A stretch of DNA of 64,000 bases from Brevibacterium aurantiacum (GCF_007558825.1 NZ_VLTK01000006.1:1-64000), one strand, 5' to 3'. Positions 17,397-26,592 are shown, counted from the first letter of the stretch. Numbers and translations are program-made. The notes: a model not told the origin generated them from the letters alone.

Positions 17397-18904
17397 CCGC
17401 CGAGGCGGGCCCGCATTCTGGCACTGGCATCGTTGAGTCCCACAATCTCTACATGCTTTCCATAGTGCTCGTACTTGTCGGTCACAGAGTCCAATGCAGC
17501 GATCGTCGAAGCGTCCCAGAGATGAGACTGGTGCATGTCGATGATGACGCGCTCAGGGTCTTCGGCGTAGTCGAACATCGTGTACAGGTCGTTAGAGGAT
17601 GCAAAGAACAGTTCACCGTTGACGGTGTAGCGGACACTCGGACGTCCGTCAGATTCCACGATCTCACGGTTGACGCTGACGAAGTGCGCCACTCGATTGG
17701 CGAAGGCGACCATGGCCACGAGCACACCGAGAATCACTCCGATCGCCAGATTGTTCGTCCATACAGTCGCAACAACGGTGACCAACATGACGGTGGTCTC
17801 TGACTTCGGCATCCGCTTGAGAGTGCTGGGGCGGATGGAGTGCCAGTCGAAGGTCGCCCAGCACACGAAGATCATGACCGCTACCAATGCGGCCATGGGG
17901 ATCAGCGCAACGATGTCGCCGAGGACGACGACGAGGATGAGCAGGAAGACACCGGCGCAGAACGTCGAGATCCGTGTCCGAGCCCCCGAGGCACGGACGT
18001 TGATCATGGTCTGCCCGATCATCGCGCAGCCGCCCATGCCGCCGAAGAACCCGGTGACGATGTTGGCCACGCCCTGCGCCCAGGACTCTCGAGTTTTGTT
18101 CGAACGGGTATCGGTGACATCGTCGACGAGTTTGGCCGTCATCAGTGATTCGAGCAGACCGACCAGGGCCATCGCCACCGCGTAGGGGGCGATGATCTTC
18201 AGCGTCTCAAGTGTCAGCGGCACCTGTGGAACAAGGAGGGTCGGCAGCGACTCAGGCAGCTGTCCCTTGTCACCCACATTGGGAACATCCCAGGCGAAGA
18301 GCACGACGAGAAGGGTCAGGACGACGATGGCGACCAGGGGCGCCGGCACGATGGACGTGAATTTCGGGAGGACGAAGACGATGATGAGGCCGAGCAGACA
18401 CAGTGGGTAGACCAGCCACGGGACGTCGAAGAGTTCGGGCACCTGGGCAATGAAGATGAGAATGGCCAGGGCATTGACGAATCCGACCATGACTTGTCGC
18501 GGGATGAATCGCATGAGGCGAGCGACCCCGACCAGCGCCAGAATCACCTGGATCAGACCTGCCAGGATGACGGTGGCGATGAAGTAGTCGGTGCCGTGCG
18601 AGGCCACCAAGGGTGCGATGACGAGCGCCACTGCACCGGTCGCCGCAGAGATCATTGCCGGGCGTCCGCCGAGGATCGCCACAGTCACGGCCATCGTGAA
18701 TGATGCGAAGAGTCCGACTCGCGGGTCCACGCCGGCGATGACGGAGAAGGCGATCGCTTCGGGGATGAGCGCCAGACCGACGACGAGCCCGCCCAGAATC
18801 TCGGTCTTGAGCCAACCGGGCCGCTTCAGCGTCCGGAGCACACTTTGGCGCTCCTCCGGTGTCGGATTGAGCCGCGCACTGTCTGGGGGCAGGGTGGTGG
18901 ACAC
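17381..18904 (-). CDS. SulP-family inorganic anion transporter with STAS domain
   Basis: Protein of 507 residues with about ten membrane helices followed by a C-terminal STAS domain (roughly 400-500, LFFASSNDLYTMFDYAEDPERVIIDMHQSHLWDAS). Family marks are LIPEAIAFSVIAGVDPRVGLFASF near the start and the GGMGGCAMIGQTMINVRASGARTR stretch in the middle. SulP proteins import sulfate, bicarbonate or other anions. The start is GTG 18904 with AGGAG 6 bases upstream. It is divergent from a MerR regulator, and the gap holds a 25-bp palindrome, so control by that regulator is likely. Confidence 0.9.
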   Translation of the reverse strand: MSTTLPPDSARLNPTPEERQSVLRTLKRPGWLKTEILGGLVVGLALIPEAIAFSVIAGVDPRVGLFASFTMAVTVAILGGRPAMISAATGAVALVIAPLVASHGTDYFIATVILAGLIQVILALVGVARLMRFIPRQVMVGFVNALAILIFIAQVPELFDVPWLVYPLCLLGLIIVFVLPKFTSIVPAPLVAIVVLTLLVVLFAWDVPNVGDKGQLPESLPTLLVPQVPLTLETLKIIAPYAVAMALVGLLESLMTAKLVDDVTDTRSNKTRESWAQGVANIVTGFFGGMGGCAMIGQTMINVRASGARTRISTFCAGVFLLILVVVLGDIVALIPMAALVAVMIFVCWATFDWHSIRPSTLKRMPKSETTVMLVTVVATVWTNNLAIGVILGVLVAMVAFANRVAHFVSVNREIVESDGRPSVRYTVNGELFFASSNDLYTMFDYAEDPERVIIDMHQSHLWDASTIAALDSVTDKYEHYGKHVEIVGLNDASARMRARLGGQGLS

Positions 18905-18992
18905 AAGGGGCTCCTAGAGGCAGGAAGAAAACGGGAAACGAGGGTGTGCCGGGAGTCGTCACGAACCTTCACGGCACGTCAGGGTCCGGAAA

Positions 18993-19017
18993 CAACATTA
19001 ACGTTGCGTTAAAGTTG
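18993..19017. promoter_or_regulatory. 25-bp palindrome between sulP-type and merR-type genes
   Basis: The core TTAACG-TTG-CGTTAA (18998-19012) is a perfect inverted repeat. After one mismatch on each side, CAAC (18993-18996) pairs with GTTG (19014-19017). The symmetry and location between divergent genes fit an operator for the MerR-family protein encoded at 19130, which binds such dyads in promoters with long spacers. Confidence 0.7.
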
Positions 19018-19129
19018 GTGCAAACCAGTTCCTGCGGCCGGCACAAGACCGGAGTGAGTCCGGAGCGAGACCACAGCGAGTCCGGCACAAGTCTGGAGCG
19101 GGACCGGAGGCGACGAAAGGGTGCATGGC

Positions 19130-19498
19130 ATGCACATCGGCGAGATGACGGAGAAGTCGGGGTTGTCCTCACGGACCCTGCGACACTACGAAGACATCGG
19201 ACTCATTCCAGCCACGGGCAGAACCGAGGGCGGTTTCCGGGTCTACACCGATGAGGACTTTCGGCGCCTGATGACGATCCGGCGGATGAAGGCCCTCAGC
19301 TATTCCACCGCCGAGATGGGTGAGCTGCTGGCCCACCTGGACATCCTGGAGGGCGACTCACCCGAGGAGGAACGAGTCGAGGCTCGGCGAAAACTGCTGG
19401 CACTGCTCGACGATGCCGATGCCAGACGTGAGAAACTCGCTCGCCAGGTCGAGCGCGCCGACGAGTTCCTCGGCATCCTCCGTCATCGCCTCGGCTGA
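19130..19498 (+). CDS. MerR-family transcriptional regulator
   Basis: Protein of 122 residues with an N-terminal winged helix: HIGEMTEKSGLSSRTLRHYEDIGLIPATGRTEGGFRVYTDEDFRRL is the standard MerR DNA-binding region, followed by a dimerisation helix (about 75-115). No effector domain or metal-binding cysteines are visible, so the signal is unknown. ATG 19130 is preferred over GTG 19121 because AAAGG sits 9 bases before it. It is divergent from the SulP gene and likely regulates that gene and itself through the palindrome at 18993-19017. Confidence 0.87.
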   Translation: MHIGEMTEKSGLSSRTLRHYEDIGLIPATGRTEGGFRVYTDEDFRRLMTIRRMKALSYSTAEMGELLAHLDILEGDSPEEERVEARRKLLALLDDADARREKLARQVERADEFLGILRHRLG

Positions 19499-19563
19499 GG
19501 AACATCGCCTCGGCTGAGGAACGACGGCTCGCGACTGCCCCAACGCGGCCGACCCCGACTCAC

Positions 19564-20613
19564 TCACATCGTCGGTGCCCACCCGAGCTTCGGTCCGATC
19601 TCGGTCGCGAGCTGGTGGAGGATGTGCCTCCAATCCTCGAGTTCGAACTCGAAGGGCAGCTCGAAGAGGTAATCATCGGACTGCGCGAACGCCGGATCGC
19701 TGAGCAGCCGATCGACGATCTCCTCGTTCGACCCCAGCACATCGGTGGCGATGATCGTGTTCTTCCCGTGGACCTTCTTCGTCCGCGGAGTCCTGGCCTC
19801 CGCATAGTCGCGATACCTCCTCACCTGGTGGGGGCTGGCACCATCAGTGGGGACGATGACCCGAGCGATGCTGACTCGGCCTTCGCCGCTCGAACCGTCA
19901 GCTCCGGCGTCACCGGTCCTGGCCTTGCGGAAAGTCTGGATCTGGTTGGCCTGGTTGAGCGAGAAGTCCTCGATGCCGTCCTCGGCGGAGGAGATGTTGC
20001 TCATCAGCCAGTTGAGCCCGGCACCTCCGGCCCAGGTGGCTGATTTCAGAGAACCACCGCCGTACCAGAGCCGGTCCGAGAGCCCTGGTGAGTTCGGTTC
20101 GACTCGTTCGGAATCGATGTCTCCCCCGAACCCCTGGTACTCGGGCTTCTCTCGCACTGGAGCTCCGGCGAGGAAGTCCCTCAGCCGTTCGATGCGTCTG
20201 TAGCTGAAATCGCTGCCACTCCAGCCCTCATCGAAGACCAGATCGTTGACCTCCTCGGTGAATGTAGGAGGATGCACACTCAGCCCGGGAAGCACTCGCC
20301 CTCCGGAGAGCACATCGGCGACAGCGAGGTCTTCGGCCAGGCGGTAGGGGTTCTCATGTCCGACGGGAATCACCGCGCTCCCCAAGCCGATGCGCCGCGT
20401 ATGCTGGGCCAGCGCGGCAAAGTACACCGCCGGAGACGGCAGACCGTACTGCATGTGCCGGGTACGCACCCAGCCGCTGTCCAGGCCGAGTTCCTCTGCA
20501 AACCTGAAGAGCTCGATGCCCTCCTGCAGCCCCCGTGCCGGGTCCCTGCGATCAAAGGGAACCAGATGGATGAAGCCCAGGTGATCGAGTGGCCGTGTCG
20601 TCTGTGTGCTCAC
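19564..20613 (-). CDS. LLM-class flavin-dependent oxidoreductase
   Basis: Protein of 349 residues of the bacterial luciferase-like monooxygenase superfamily, FMN/F420 TIM-barrel enzymes. The features are GLQEGIELFRFAEELGLDSGWVRTRHM near the N-terminus, AALAQHTRRIGLGSAVIPVGHENPYRLAEDLAVADVLSGGR in the middle and a C-terminal DVLGSNEEIVDRLLSDPAF helix. The start is GTG with GGGGAGA upstream. It converges with the MerR gene and is followed on the same strand by a PucR gene reading toward it from upstream. Substrate unknown; alkane sulfonate- or nitrilotriacetate-type oxidation are family possibilities. Confidence 0.85.
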   Translation of the reverse strand: MSTQTTRPLDHLGFIHLVPFDRRDPARGLQEGIELFRFAEELGLDSGWVRTRHMQYGLPSPAVYFAALAQHTRRIGLGSAVIPVGHENPYRLAEDLAVADVLSGGRVLPGLSVHPPTFTEEVNDLVFDEGWSGSDFSYRRIERLRDFLAGAPVREKPEYQGFGGDIDSERVEPNSPGLSDRLWYGGGSLKSATWAGGAGLNWLMSNISSAEDGIEDFSLNQANQIQTFRKARTGDAGADGSSGEGRVSIARVIVPTDGASPHQVRRYRDYAEARTPRTKKVHGKNTIIATDVLGSNEEIVDRLLSDPAFAQSDDYLFELPFEFELEDWRHILHQLATEIGPKLGWAPTM

Positions 20614-20753
20614 GATGTCTCCCCATAACGTCTCACTGAGGCGCCTACCTCAGGTAGTTGAACTATCAATTCATACCAGCATCGCCTGAACGTCGGCCGT
20701 CATACCGACGCAGTGGCGAGCTCGCGTCCGCATCTCCGTGACGGCGCTGCGGT

Positions 20754-21923
20754 TCACGCCCACCCGACAACGAGGCGGGCCGCCTCGGCGGGGATCGTCG
20801 GGTCCACCCCGGTCAGGTCGGCGAATCGGCGCAGGCGGTTGGCCACCGTATTGCGATGGCAGAACAGCTCGGCGGCACTCGCCCCTATGCTCCCCGAGCG
20901 CAGGTAGGTGTGCACGGCCTCGACGAGGCGCTCTCGTTCGCCCTCTCCGCAGACGGCGAGCGCCCGTTCGACGTCGGTGACGATGGAATTCCCCGCCGCG
21001 TTCAGCGCCTGAGCGGCCAATCTGGCCCACCCGCGCTCCCAGGTCATCGCCCCCACCTCGGCGGCGGTGAGCACCTGCGCAAGATCCCGAGCTGTCAACG
21101 CTGACCTGCGCAGGGACCCGATTCCACGGGTATTGACCAGGCCCACCCGCGCCGCGGCGAGCCGACGTCCGACCGTCTCCAATCGCGACCCGGAGAGCTC
21201 GGATGACCCGGTGAAGGCAATGAGGACATCGCCGAGGTGGTGCGTGAACATGGTCCCGCCCGCGCGCTCATGATCGGACACGAGAACCCGCAGCGCCGAG
21301 GTGTCCTCACCGCGCGCGGCCACGACCAGCAGCGGGCCGTCCGGGTCGAGGCCCAGCGCCGAGGCGATTGTGGCCAGACGCTCGTCCGTCGGGTTAAGAT
21401 CATCGAAGAGTCCCGCGATGAGCCCCTGCCGGACGGAGGATTCCTCCTCGCGCATCCGCTCCCGCTCTGCCGTGTAGGCATGCTGAACCTGGGAGACGTA
21501 TTCGTCGACGGTGGAGAGCACGATCCCGGTGTGCCGGATGACGAGCTCCGCATCATCCTGCGTCGCGACCCTGGTCAGGGCCTCCCACAGGACGTTGAAG
21601 TCGTGTCTGATCGCCGTCATCAGCGCCTCCAGCGGAATCCCGGCACGAGCGCGAGAGACCCCGACCTCCGTGGACACCGCAACCGGCCCGTCGAAACCGC
21701 CGGCGCGCAGGCCCTCGACGAGAGACTGGAATGAGACGAGCCCGGTCCGTCTCAGCTCCGAGACTGGAATCGGTGCGGGATCGTAGCCGGGCACCCTGAC
21801 GACTCGGGACATGAACCGTTCGGTGAGCTGCTCGAGATCGAGGGCGTCGAGGAGTTCGATCCAGCGCTGACGGTCACCGGGCAGCGGCTGATCCTTGAGC
21901 TGTCTCTCGTGTGTTGGCGGCAT
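20754..21923 (-). CDS. PucR-type transcriptional regulator next to an amidase locus
   Basis: Protein of 389 residues. An N-terminal sensor helix bundle (GIPLEALMTAIRHDFNVLWEAL) is followed by a CdaR-like region (GVTP-type loop missing) and a C-terminal PucR helix-turn-helix (about 335-380: IGASAAELFCHRNTVANRLRRFADLTG). A TAGTCT box 6 bases before the ATG suggests a leaderless transcript. It is divergent from the MHS transporter, TPP enzyme and M20 amidase genes and is their probable regulator. PucR family members commonly control purine or nitrogen-compound catabolism. Confidence 0.88.
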   Translation of the reverse strand: MPPTHERQLKDQPLPGDRQRWIELLDALDLEQLTERFMSRVVRVPGYDPAPIPVSELRRTGLVSFQSLVEGLRAGGFDGPVAVSTEVGVSRARAGIPLEALMTAIRHDFNVLWEALTRVATQDDAELVIRHTGIVLSTVDEYVSQVQHAYTAERERMREEESSVRQGLIAGLFDDLNPTDERLATIASALGLDPDGPLLVVAARGEDTSALRVLVSDHERAGGTMFTHHLGDVLIAFTGSSELSGSRLETVGRRLAAARVGLVNTRGIGSLRRSALTARDLAQVLTAAEVGAMTWERGWARLAAQALNAAGNSIVTDVERALAVCGEGERERLVEAVHTYLRSGSIGASAAELFCHRNTVANRLRRFADLTGVDPTIPAEAARLVVGWA

Positions 21924-21929
21924 CGTCCT

Positions 21930-21935
21930 AGACTA
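21930..21935 (-). promoter_or_regulatory. -10 box for a leaderless PucR transcript
   Basis: TAGTCT on the minus strand lies 6 bases before the ATG at 21923. No ribosome site fits between them, so transcription probably starts at or next to the start codon. Confidence 0.55.
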
Positions 21936-22107
21936 TGTGCGTAAGGCTGTGCAGATGCACAATAGGCAACCGAGATCTCGGGGCAAAAGATACTCGAAAT
22001 CGTGCGATCTCACTCTGTAGTGTTCTAAGTTACAGGTTGAATGCCCTAGCCGACCATGCCCTGCAACCCAACCCTGCCACCCAGTCCCGCACTCGATGGA
22101 GAGAAAC

Positions 22108-23439
22108 ATGAGCCACACCGATCCCACAGCTGCGGCGGAATACTCCGCAACTCATGAACTCAGCGTCAAAGACGCCAACAAGGTCGCGCTCGGCGCCCTC
22201 CTCGGCACCGCGCTCGAATGGTACGACTTCTTCCTCTTCAGCGCGGCTGCGGCACTGGTCTTCAACGTGCAGTACTTCACCAGCGAGAACGCCACTGCCG
22301 CTGCGCTGGCATCCTTCGCAACCTTCGGCGTCGGACTCGCCGCCCGTCCCATCGGCGGACTCATCTTCGGCCGCATCGGCGACAAGCTCGGCCGCCGTCA
22401 AGTCCTCATGGTCACAATCGTAGGCATCGGCATCGTCACCGGCCTCATCGGCGCGCTCCCGACCTACGCCGCGATCGGCTTCGCGGCACCTGTCCTGCTC
22501 GTGCTCCTGCGCATCCTGCAGGGACTCTTCGTCGGCGGCGAATGGTCGGGCGCCATGACGCTCGTCGTCGAGAACGCCCCGCTTCACCTGCGCGCACGCT
22601 ACGCCGCAATCCCGCAGATCGGCTCGCCAATCGGCACGATCCTCTCCTCCGGCGGCTTCTTCGTCATGACCCTGATCCTGTCGGCGGACAGCTTCAGCGC
22701 CTGGGGCTGGCGCATTCCGTTCCTCGCCGCCATCCCACTCCTCCTCGTCGCCGTCTACATCCGCAGCCGCCTCGAAGAATCCCCGGTCTTCCGCCAGCTC
22801 GAGGATTCCGGCGAGCTCGAGAAGAGCCCCGTGCGCACCACCTTCCGCGACAGCTGGAAGCAGATCATCGTCGGCATGGCCGCGGCCCTCCTCGGCGTCG
22901 GCGGCTTCTACCTCGTCACCGCATTCTGCGTCTGGTACGGCGTCAACGTCCTCGGCTACGACGATTCGCTTCTGCTGTTGGGCAGCATGGTCGCCGCCGC
23001 TGTCGAGATCTTCGCCCTCATCTGGGGCGGATCGCTCGGAACGAAGTTCGGGGCCAGCAAGGTCATCCTGTGGGGCGGCATCGCCTCGGCCGTGGTCTCG
23101 GTTCCTGCCTTCCTCATGTTCGCATCCGGGAACCCGGTTCTCGTCGTCCTCGCCATGACCCTGGCCGTCGGCACGCTGTCACTGCCCTACGCCGCCTCGG
23201 GCACAGTCATGACCGGCCTGTTCCCGGCCAGCACCCGCTACACCGGTGTCGCCCTGGCACAGAACGTCGCCGGCATGATCTCCGGATTCATTCCGCTGCT
23301 CGCCACCGGGTTCGTCGCCGCGGCGGCCGATCATTGGTGGCCGGCAGCCGCGATGCTGGCCTTCCTGTCCCTATTCACGGCCTTCGCCGGAGCCATCGCA
23401 CCGCGCCTGAGCGTCGACCTGCCCGGCTTCAAGCACTGA
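22108..23439 (+). CDS. MFS transporter, metabolite:H+ symporter (MHS) type
   Basis: Protein of 443 residues from ATG 22108, favoured over ATG 22096 because GGAGAGA lies just before it. It has twelve helices and MHS marks: GTALEWYDFFLFSAAAALVF in helix 1, GLAARPIGGLIFGRIGDKLGRR in the helix 2-3 loop, and GGEWSGAMTLVVENAP in helix 4-5. Relatives import proline/betaine, 2-oxoglutarate, shikimate or aromatic acids. It begins a plus-strand cluster with a TPP enzyme and an M20 amidase, opposite the PucR gene, so it likely imports the substrate of that pathway. Confidence 0.88.
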   Translation: MSHTDPTAAAEYSATHELSVKDANKVALGALLGTALEWYDFFLFSAAAALVFNVQYFTSENATAAALASFATFGVGLAARPIGGLIFGRIGDKLGRRQVLMVTIVGIGIVTGLIGALPTYAAIGFAAPVLLVLLRILQGLFVGGEWSGAMTLVVENAPLHLRARYAAIPQIGSPIGTILSSGGFFVMTLILSADSFSAWGWRIPFLAAIPLLLVAVYIRSRLEESPVFRQLEDSGELEKSPVRTTFRDSWKQIIVGMAAALLGVGGFYLVTAFCVWYGVNVLGYDDSLLLLGSMVAAAVEIFALIWGGSLGTKFGASKVILWGGIASAVVSVPAFLMFASGNPVLVVLAMTLAVGTLSLPYAASGTVMTGLFPASTRYTGVALAQNVAGMISGFIPLLATGFVAAAADHWWPAAAMLAFLSLFTAFAGAIAPRLSVDLPGFKH

Positions 23440-23529
23440 GGACAGACGGCGCAGCGCCAGCACTCCCGCCACCAGCGTTCCCACCACCAGCACCCATCTG
23501 CACTCACCATCACGAAAGGGCCCACACGC

Positions 23530-25185
23530 ATGTCCCGCTCGGCCGGTCACCTCATCGTCAACACCCTGGAGAACGCCGGAATCGAGCGGATCTACGCGGT
23601 CCCCGGCGAAAGCTACCTCGACGTCCTCGACGGACTCTACGACTCTCCCATCGAGACCGTCGTGTGCCGGCAGGAGGGCGGCGCAGGGTTCATGGCTCTG
23701 TCCGAATCACGGCTGACGGGGCGACCCGGAATCGCCATGGTCACCCGTGGTCCGGGCGCCGCGAACGCGATGATCTCCGTGCACACCGCCTACCAGGACG
23801 CCACCGCGCTCGTCCTCTTCGTCGGACTCGTGCCCATCGCGGACCGCGCCCGGGAATCGTTCCAGGAGTTCAGCCTGCCCGAGTGGTTCTCCTCCACCGC
23901 GAAGAAGGTCATCATCGTCGACGACGAGCACCGTGCCGGTGACCTCACGGCCGATGCTCTGCGCATCGCCGCCTCCGGTCGCCCCGGTCCCGTCGTCGTG
24001 GGTCTGCCCGAGGACGTCCTCGTCCGCCTGACCGACTCACCAGCAACGACGCCTGCTCCGATCGCCGAACCTCACCCCTCGGCCATCGACCTCGAATCGC
24101 TGAGCGTGCGCTTGGCCGCCGCGCAGAAGCCGGCCTTCGTCCTCGGTGGGGACGGGTGGCACGAAGGCCACGGCCGCGCACTGCTCGACCTGGCCGCCTC
24201 GGCGGGAATCCCGGTCTTCTGCGATTGGCGCGCCTACGACGCCGTCCCCCACACCGGACCCGCGTGGGCCGGTTGGTTGGGATATGGCCGCACCGAGGCG
24301 GTCGCAGCCGGATACGGTGATGCCGACCTCCTCGTCTTCGTCGGCGCCACCCGATCCGATGTCGCCAGCGACGGCTACACCCGCGGTTTCGACGCGGAGA
24401 CCGTTGTAGTGGGGCTCGACCCGGAGGCGACCCAGCATGCCGGGCGCATCGACCAGCAGATCCTGGCCTCCCCACGCAGTTTCGTCACGGCTCTGACCTC
24501 GATCGATGCCTCAGACCTGCGCGGAGAACGCAACGACGCGTGGATGCAGTCGCGTTCAGACGTGCAGTCCCAGGTCGCCGAGCACAGGCCCGACGCCGAG
24601 GTGGCTGGTGCTCGTCCTCGAACTGGGGTCGATCTCGGGGTCGCGTTCGGGATCCTCGACGACCGCCTCGGCGGCTCTGCGGTTCTGACATACGGAGCCG
24701 GCAATGCCACGATCTGGGGCCACAGGTTCATCCGGCATCTTGAGCCGGCGAGCCTCGTCGGCGCCCGCAACGGAGCCATGGGCCTTGCCGTTCCCGGTGC
24801 GGTCGCGGCCTCGCTCGTCTTCCCAGAGCGTCGCGCGGTCGCGATCTGCGGTGACGGTGACTTCCTCATGAATGGGCAGGAGCTGGCCACGGCCTTCGCT
24901 CACGGGGCGAAGCCGCTGATCATCGTCGTCGACAACGGCGTGTACGGCACAATCGTCCAACACCAGGTCAACCACTATCCCGGACGTCCCTCAGGCACCC
25001 GCATGGTCAACCCCGATTTCGCAGTATGGATGTCCTCGTTCGGCGGGCACGGCGAACGGGTGGAGAGGACCGAGGACTTCGAGGCCGCGCTCGACCGAGC
25101 CCTTGCTGCGGACGGTCCGGCGCTCGTCCACGTCCTCATCGACCCCGAGCTCATGCCCCCGGCCGTCGACGAGATCGCGGCCTGA
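23530..25185 (+). CDS. Thiamine-pyrophosphate enzyme of the acetolactate-synthase-like family
   Basis: Protein of 551 residues with the three-domain layout of acetolactate synthase-type enzymes. The N-terminal TPP domain has the activating Glu49 (CRQEGGAGFMA), so it is not glyoxylate carboligase, which lacks this Glu. The central domain spans about 195-330. The C-terminal TPP domain has the GDGDF...DNG metal-binding motif near 440-470. There is no quinone- or FAD-specific signature. GAAAGGG precedes the ATG. Because it sits between an MHS transporter and a carbamoylase-type amidase, it probably performs a decarboxylation or carboligation in the same catabolic route. Anabolic acetolactate synthase is unlikely since no regulatory subunit is present. 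Confidence 0.82.
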   Translation: MSRSAGHLIVNTLENAGIERIYAVPGESYLDVLDGLYDSPIETVVCRQEGGAGFMALSESRLTGRPGIAMVTRGPGAANAMISVHTAYQDATALVLFVGLVPIADRARESFQEFSLPEWFSSTAKKVIIVDDEHRAGDLTADALRIAASGRPGPVVVGLPEDVLVRLTDSPATTPAPIAEPHPSAIDLESLSVRLAAAQKPAFVLGGDGWHEGHGRALLDLAASAGIPVFCDWRAYDAVPHTGPAWAGWLGYGRTEAVAAGYGDADLLVFVGATRSDVASDGYTRGFDAETVVVGLDPEATQHAGRIDQQILASPRSFVTALTSIDASDLRGERNDAWMQSRSDVQSQVAEHRPDAEVAGARPRTGVDLGVAFGILDDRLGGSAVLTYGAGNATIWGHRFIRHLEPASLVGARNGAMGLAVPGAVAASLVFPERRAVAICGDGDFLMNGQELATAFAHGAKPLIIVVDNGVYGTIVQHQVNHYPGRPSGTRMVNPDFAVWMSSFGGHGERVERTEDFEAALDRALAADGPALVHVLIDPELMPPAVDEIAA

Positions 25186-25228
25186 CGAGATCCCGGCCGT
25201 CGACGAGATCCCGGCCTGACGAGATCCC
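25161..25228 (+). repeat. 34-bp tandem duplication at the end of the TPP-enzyme gene
   Basis: Two adjacent 34-base copies (25161-25194 and 25195-25228) differ at one position. The first copy contains the last codons and stop of the TPP-enzyme gene, the second lies just outside. A partial third copy follows. It looks like a slippage duplication of the gene end. Confidence 0.85.
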
Positions 25229-25286
25229 GACCTGACGATTCCCCGACCATCCACGACAGTCCCCACAACCCCGCCAAGGACGAACA

Positions 25287-26579
25287 ATGACGCAGACTCC
25301 CCGCTCGCAGACTCCAGCTTCTTCACCAGCGACTACGCAGACAGATAGGGACGATGAGTTCCTCGCCGACTGGTCGGTGCATTCGCGCTTCGGCGCCGTC
25401 GAGGGAACGAACGGCGTGGATCGGCAGGCGGCGAGCGCGGCCGACGGTGAGCAGCGCAGATGGTTCGCCGAGCTGCTGGACAAGCATGGGTTCAGCGTCC
25501 ACCGGGATGCGATCGGCAATCAGTTCGGTCTGCTCGAGCTCGTTCCCGGCGCCCCGTATGTGCTGACCGGATCGCACATGGATTCGCAGCCGACCGCCGG
25601 CCGCTTCGACGGGGCGTATGGCGTCATGTCCTCGGCCCACGCCTGCTTCGCCGTCGCCGATGAGCTGCGCGCCGAGCCGTCGAAGGCGAAGTACAACCTC
25701 GCCGTCATCAACTGGTTCAACGAAGAGGGCTCGCGCTTCAAACCGTCGATGATGGGCAGCAATGTCTTCACCGGCAAGGCCGAGCTCGAGGCGGCACTGG
25801 CCACCACCGATCCTCATGGTGTCACCGTCGCCGAGGCGCTCGATGCGATCGGCGAGCGCGGAGACTTCACCGCGCCGGAGATCGCGGCCTATGCCGAAAT
25901 CCATGTCCAACAGGGCCGCAGCATGGAGGAGGACGGGGTGACGATCGGCCTCGTCAACGCCACGTGGGCTGCTCATAAGTTCGAGTTCCGCGTCACCGGA
26001 GAGCAGGCCCACAGCGGTTCGACGCTGATGGGTGATCGTCGCGATGCACTGCTGGGTGCCGCCCGGCTCGTCGTCGCCGCGCGTGAACTCGTCGACGAAT
26101 TCGAGCCCGGGGACCTGCACACGGCGTGCGGTGAGCTCAACGTCTACCCCAACTCCCCGGTCGTCGTCGCCAGTGAGGTCGGCCTGCTGCTCGACCTGCG
26201 CTCCCCCAGCGCCGAGGTGATCGCCGCCGCCCACGAATCCCTCATGTCCACGGTCGCCCGGGTCCGCGAGGAGGTCGGTGTCGAGATCGAGATCGTCGCA
26301 GAGCACAGCTGGGATCAGAACCCGTACTCCGAGGATGGGGTCGAGCTGGCACGATCGGCAGCCGAGGACCTGGGACTCACCTCGGCGCGGGTGATGACCG
26401 TGGCCGGACACGACTCGACGAACATGAAGGACACCGTGCCCACGGTCATGCTCTTCGTGCCCAGCGTCGGCGGCGTCTCCCACAATCTTCAGGAATTCAC
26501 GAAGGACGAGGACCTCGTGTCCGGCCTTCACCACCTCACCGAAGTGGTGCGACGGCTGGCCGCTGGCGCGCTGGGGTGA
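25287..26579 (+). CDS. M20-family amidase, N-carbamoyl amino acid/allantoate hydrolase type
   Basis: Protein of 430 residues of the hydantoinase/carbamoylase subgroup of M20 peptidases, binuclear metal enzymes that cleave carbamoyl or ureido amides. Metal and substrate motifs are TGSHMDSQPTAGRFDGAYG (His, Asp), WFNEEGSRFKPSMMGS (Glu), EIHVQQGRSMEEDG (His), and GHDSTNM with SHNLQEF near the C-terminus (His). AAGGA lies 6 bases before the ATG. The first 20 residues are a Thr/Ser/Gln-rich extension. The cluster with an MHS importer, a TPP enzyme and PucR suggests breakdown of a ureido or carbamoyl compound. Allantoate itself is possible, but no other allantoin genes are present here. Confidence 0.85.
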   Translation: MTQTPRSQTPASSPATTQTDRDDEFLADWSVHSRFGAVEGTNGVDRQAASAADGEQRRWFAELLDKHGFSVHRDAIGNQFGLLELVPGAPYVLTGSHMDSQPTAGRFDGAYGVMSSAHACFAVADELRAEPSKAKYNLAVINWFNEEGSRFKPSMMGSNVFTGKAELEAALATTDPHGVTVAEALDAIGERGDFTAPEIAAYAEIHVQQGRSMEEDGVTIGLVNATWAAHKFEFRVTGEQAHSGSTLMGDRRDALLGAARLVVAARELVDEFEPGDLHTACGELNVYPNSPVVVASEVGLLLDLRSPSAEVIAAAHESLMSTVARVREEVGVEIEIVAEHSWDQNPYSEDGVELARSAAEDLGLTSARVMTVAGHDSTNMKDTVPTVMLFVPSVGGVSHNLQEFTKDEDLVSGLHHLTEVVRRLAAGALG

Positions 26580-26592
26580 GCTGGCCCACCTC

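Noticed and set aside
22218-23942. 574-codon plus-strand frame rich in Arg, His and Pro
   Set aside because: It is an alternate frame of the MHS transporter and TPP-enzyme genes and crosses both start sites.
25323-26534. 403-codon minus-strand frame
   Set aside because: It is antisense to the M20 amidase, which has full metal-site motifs.
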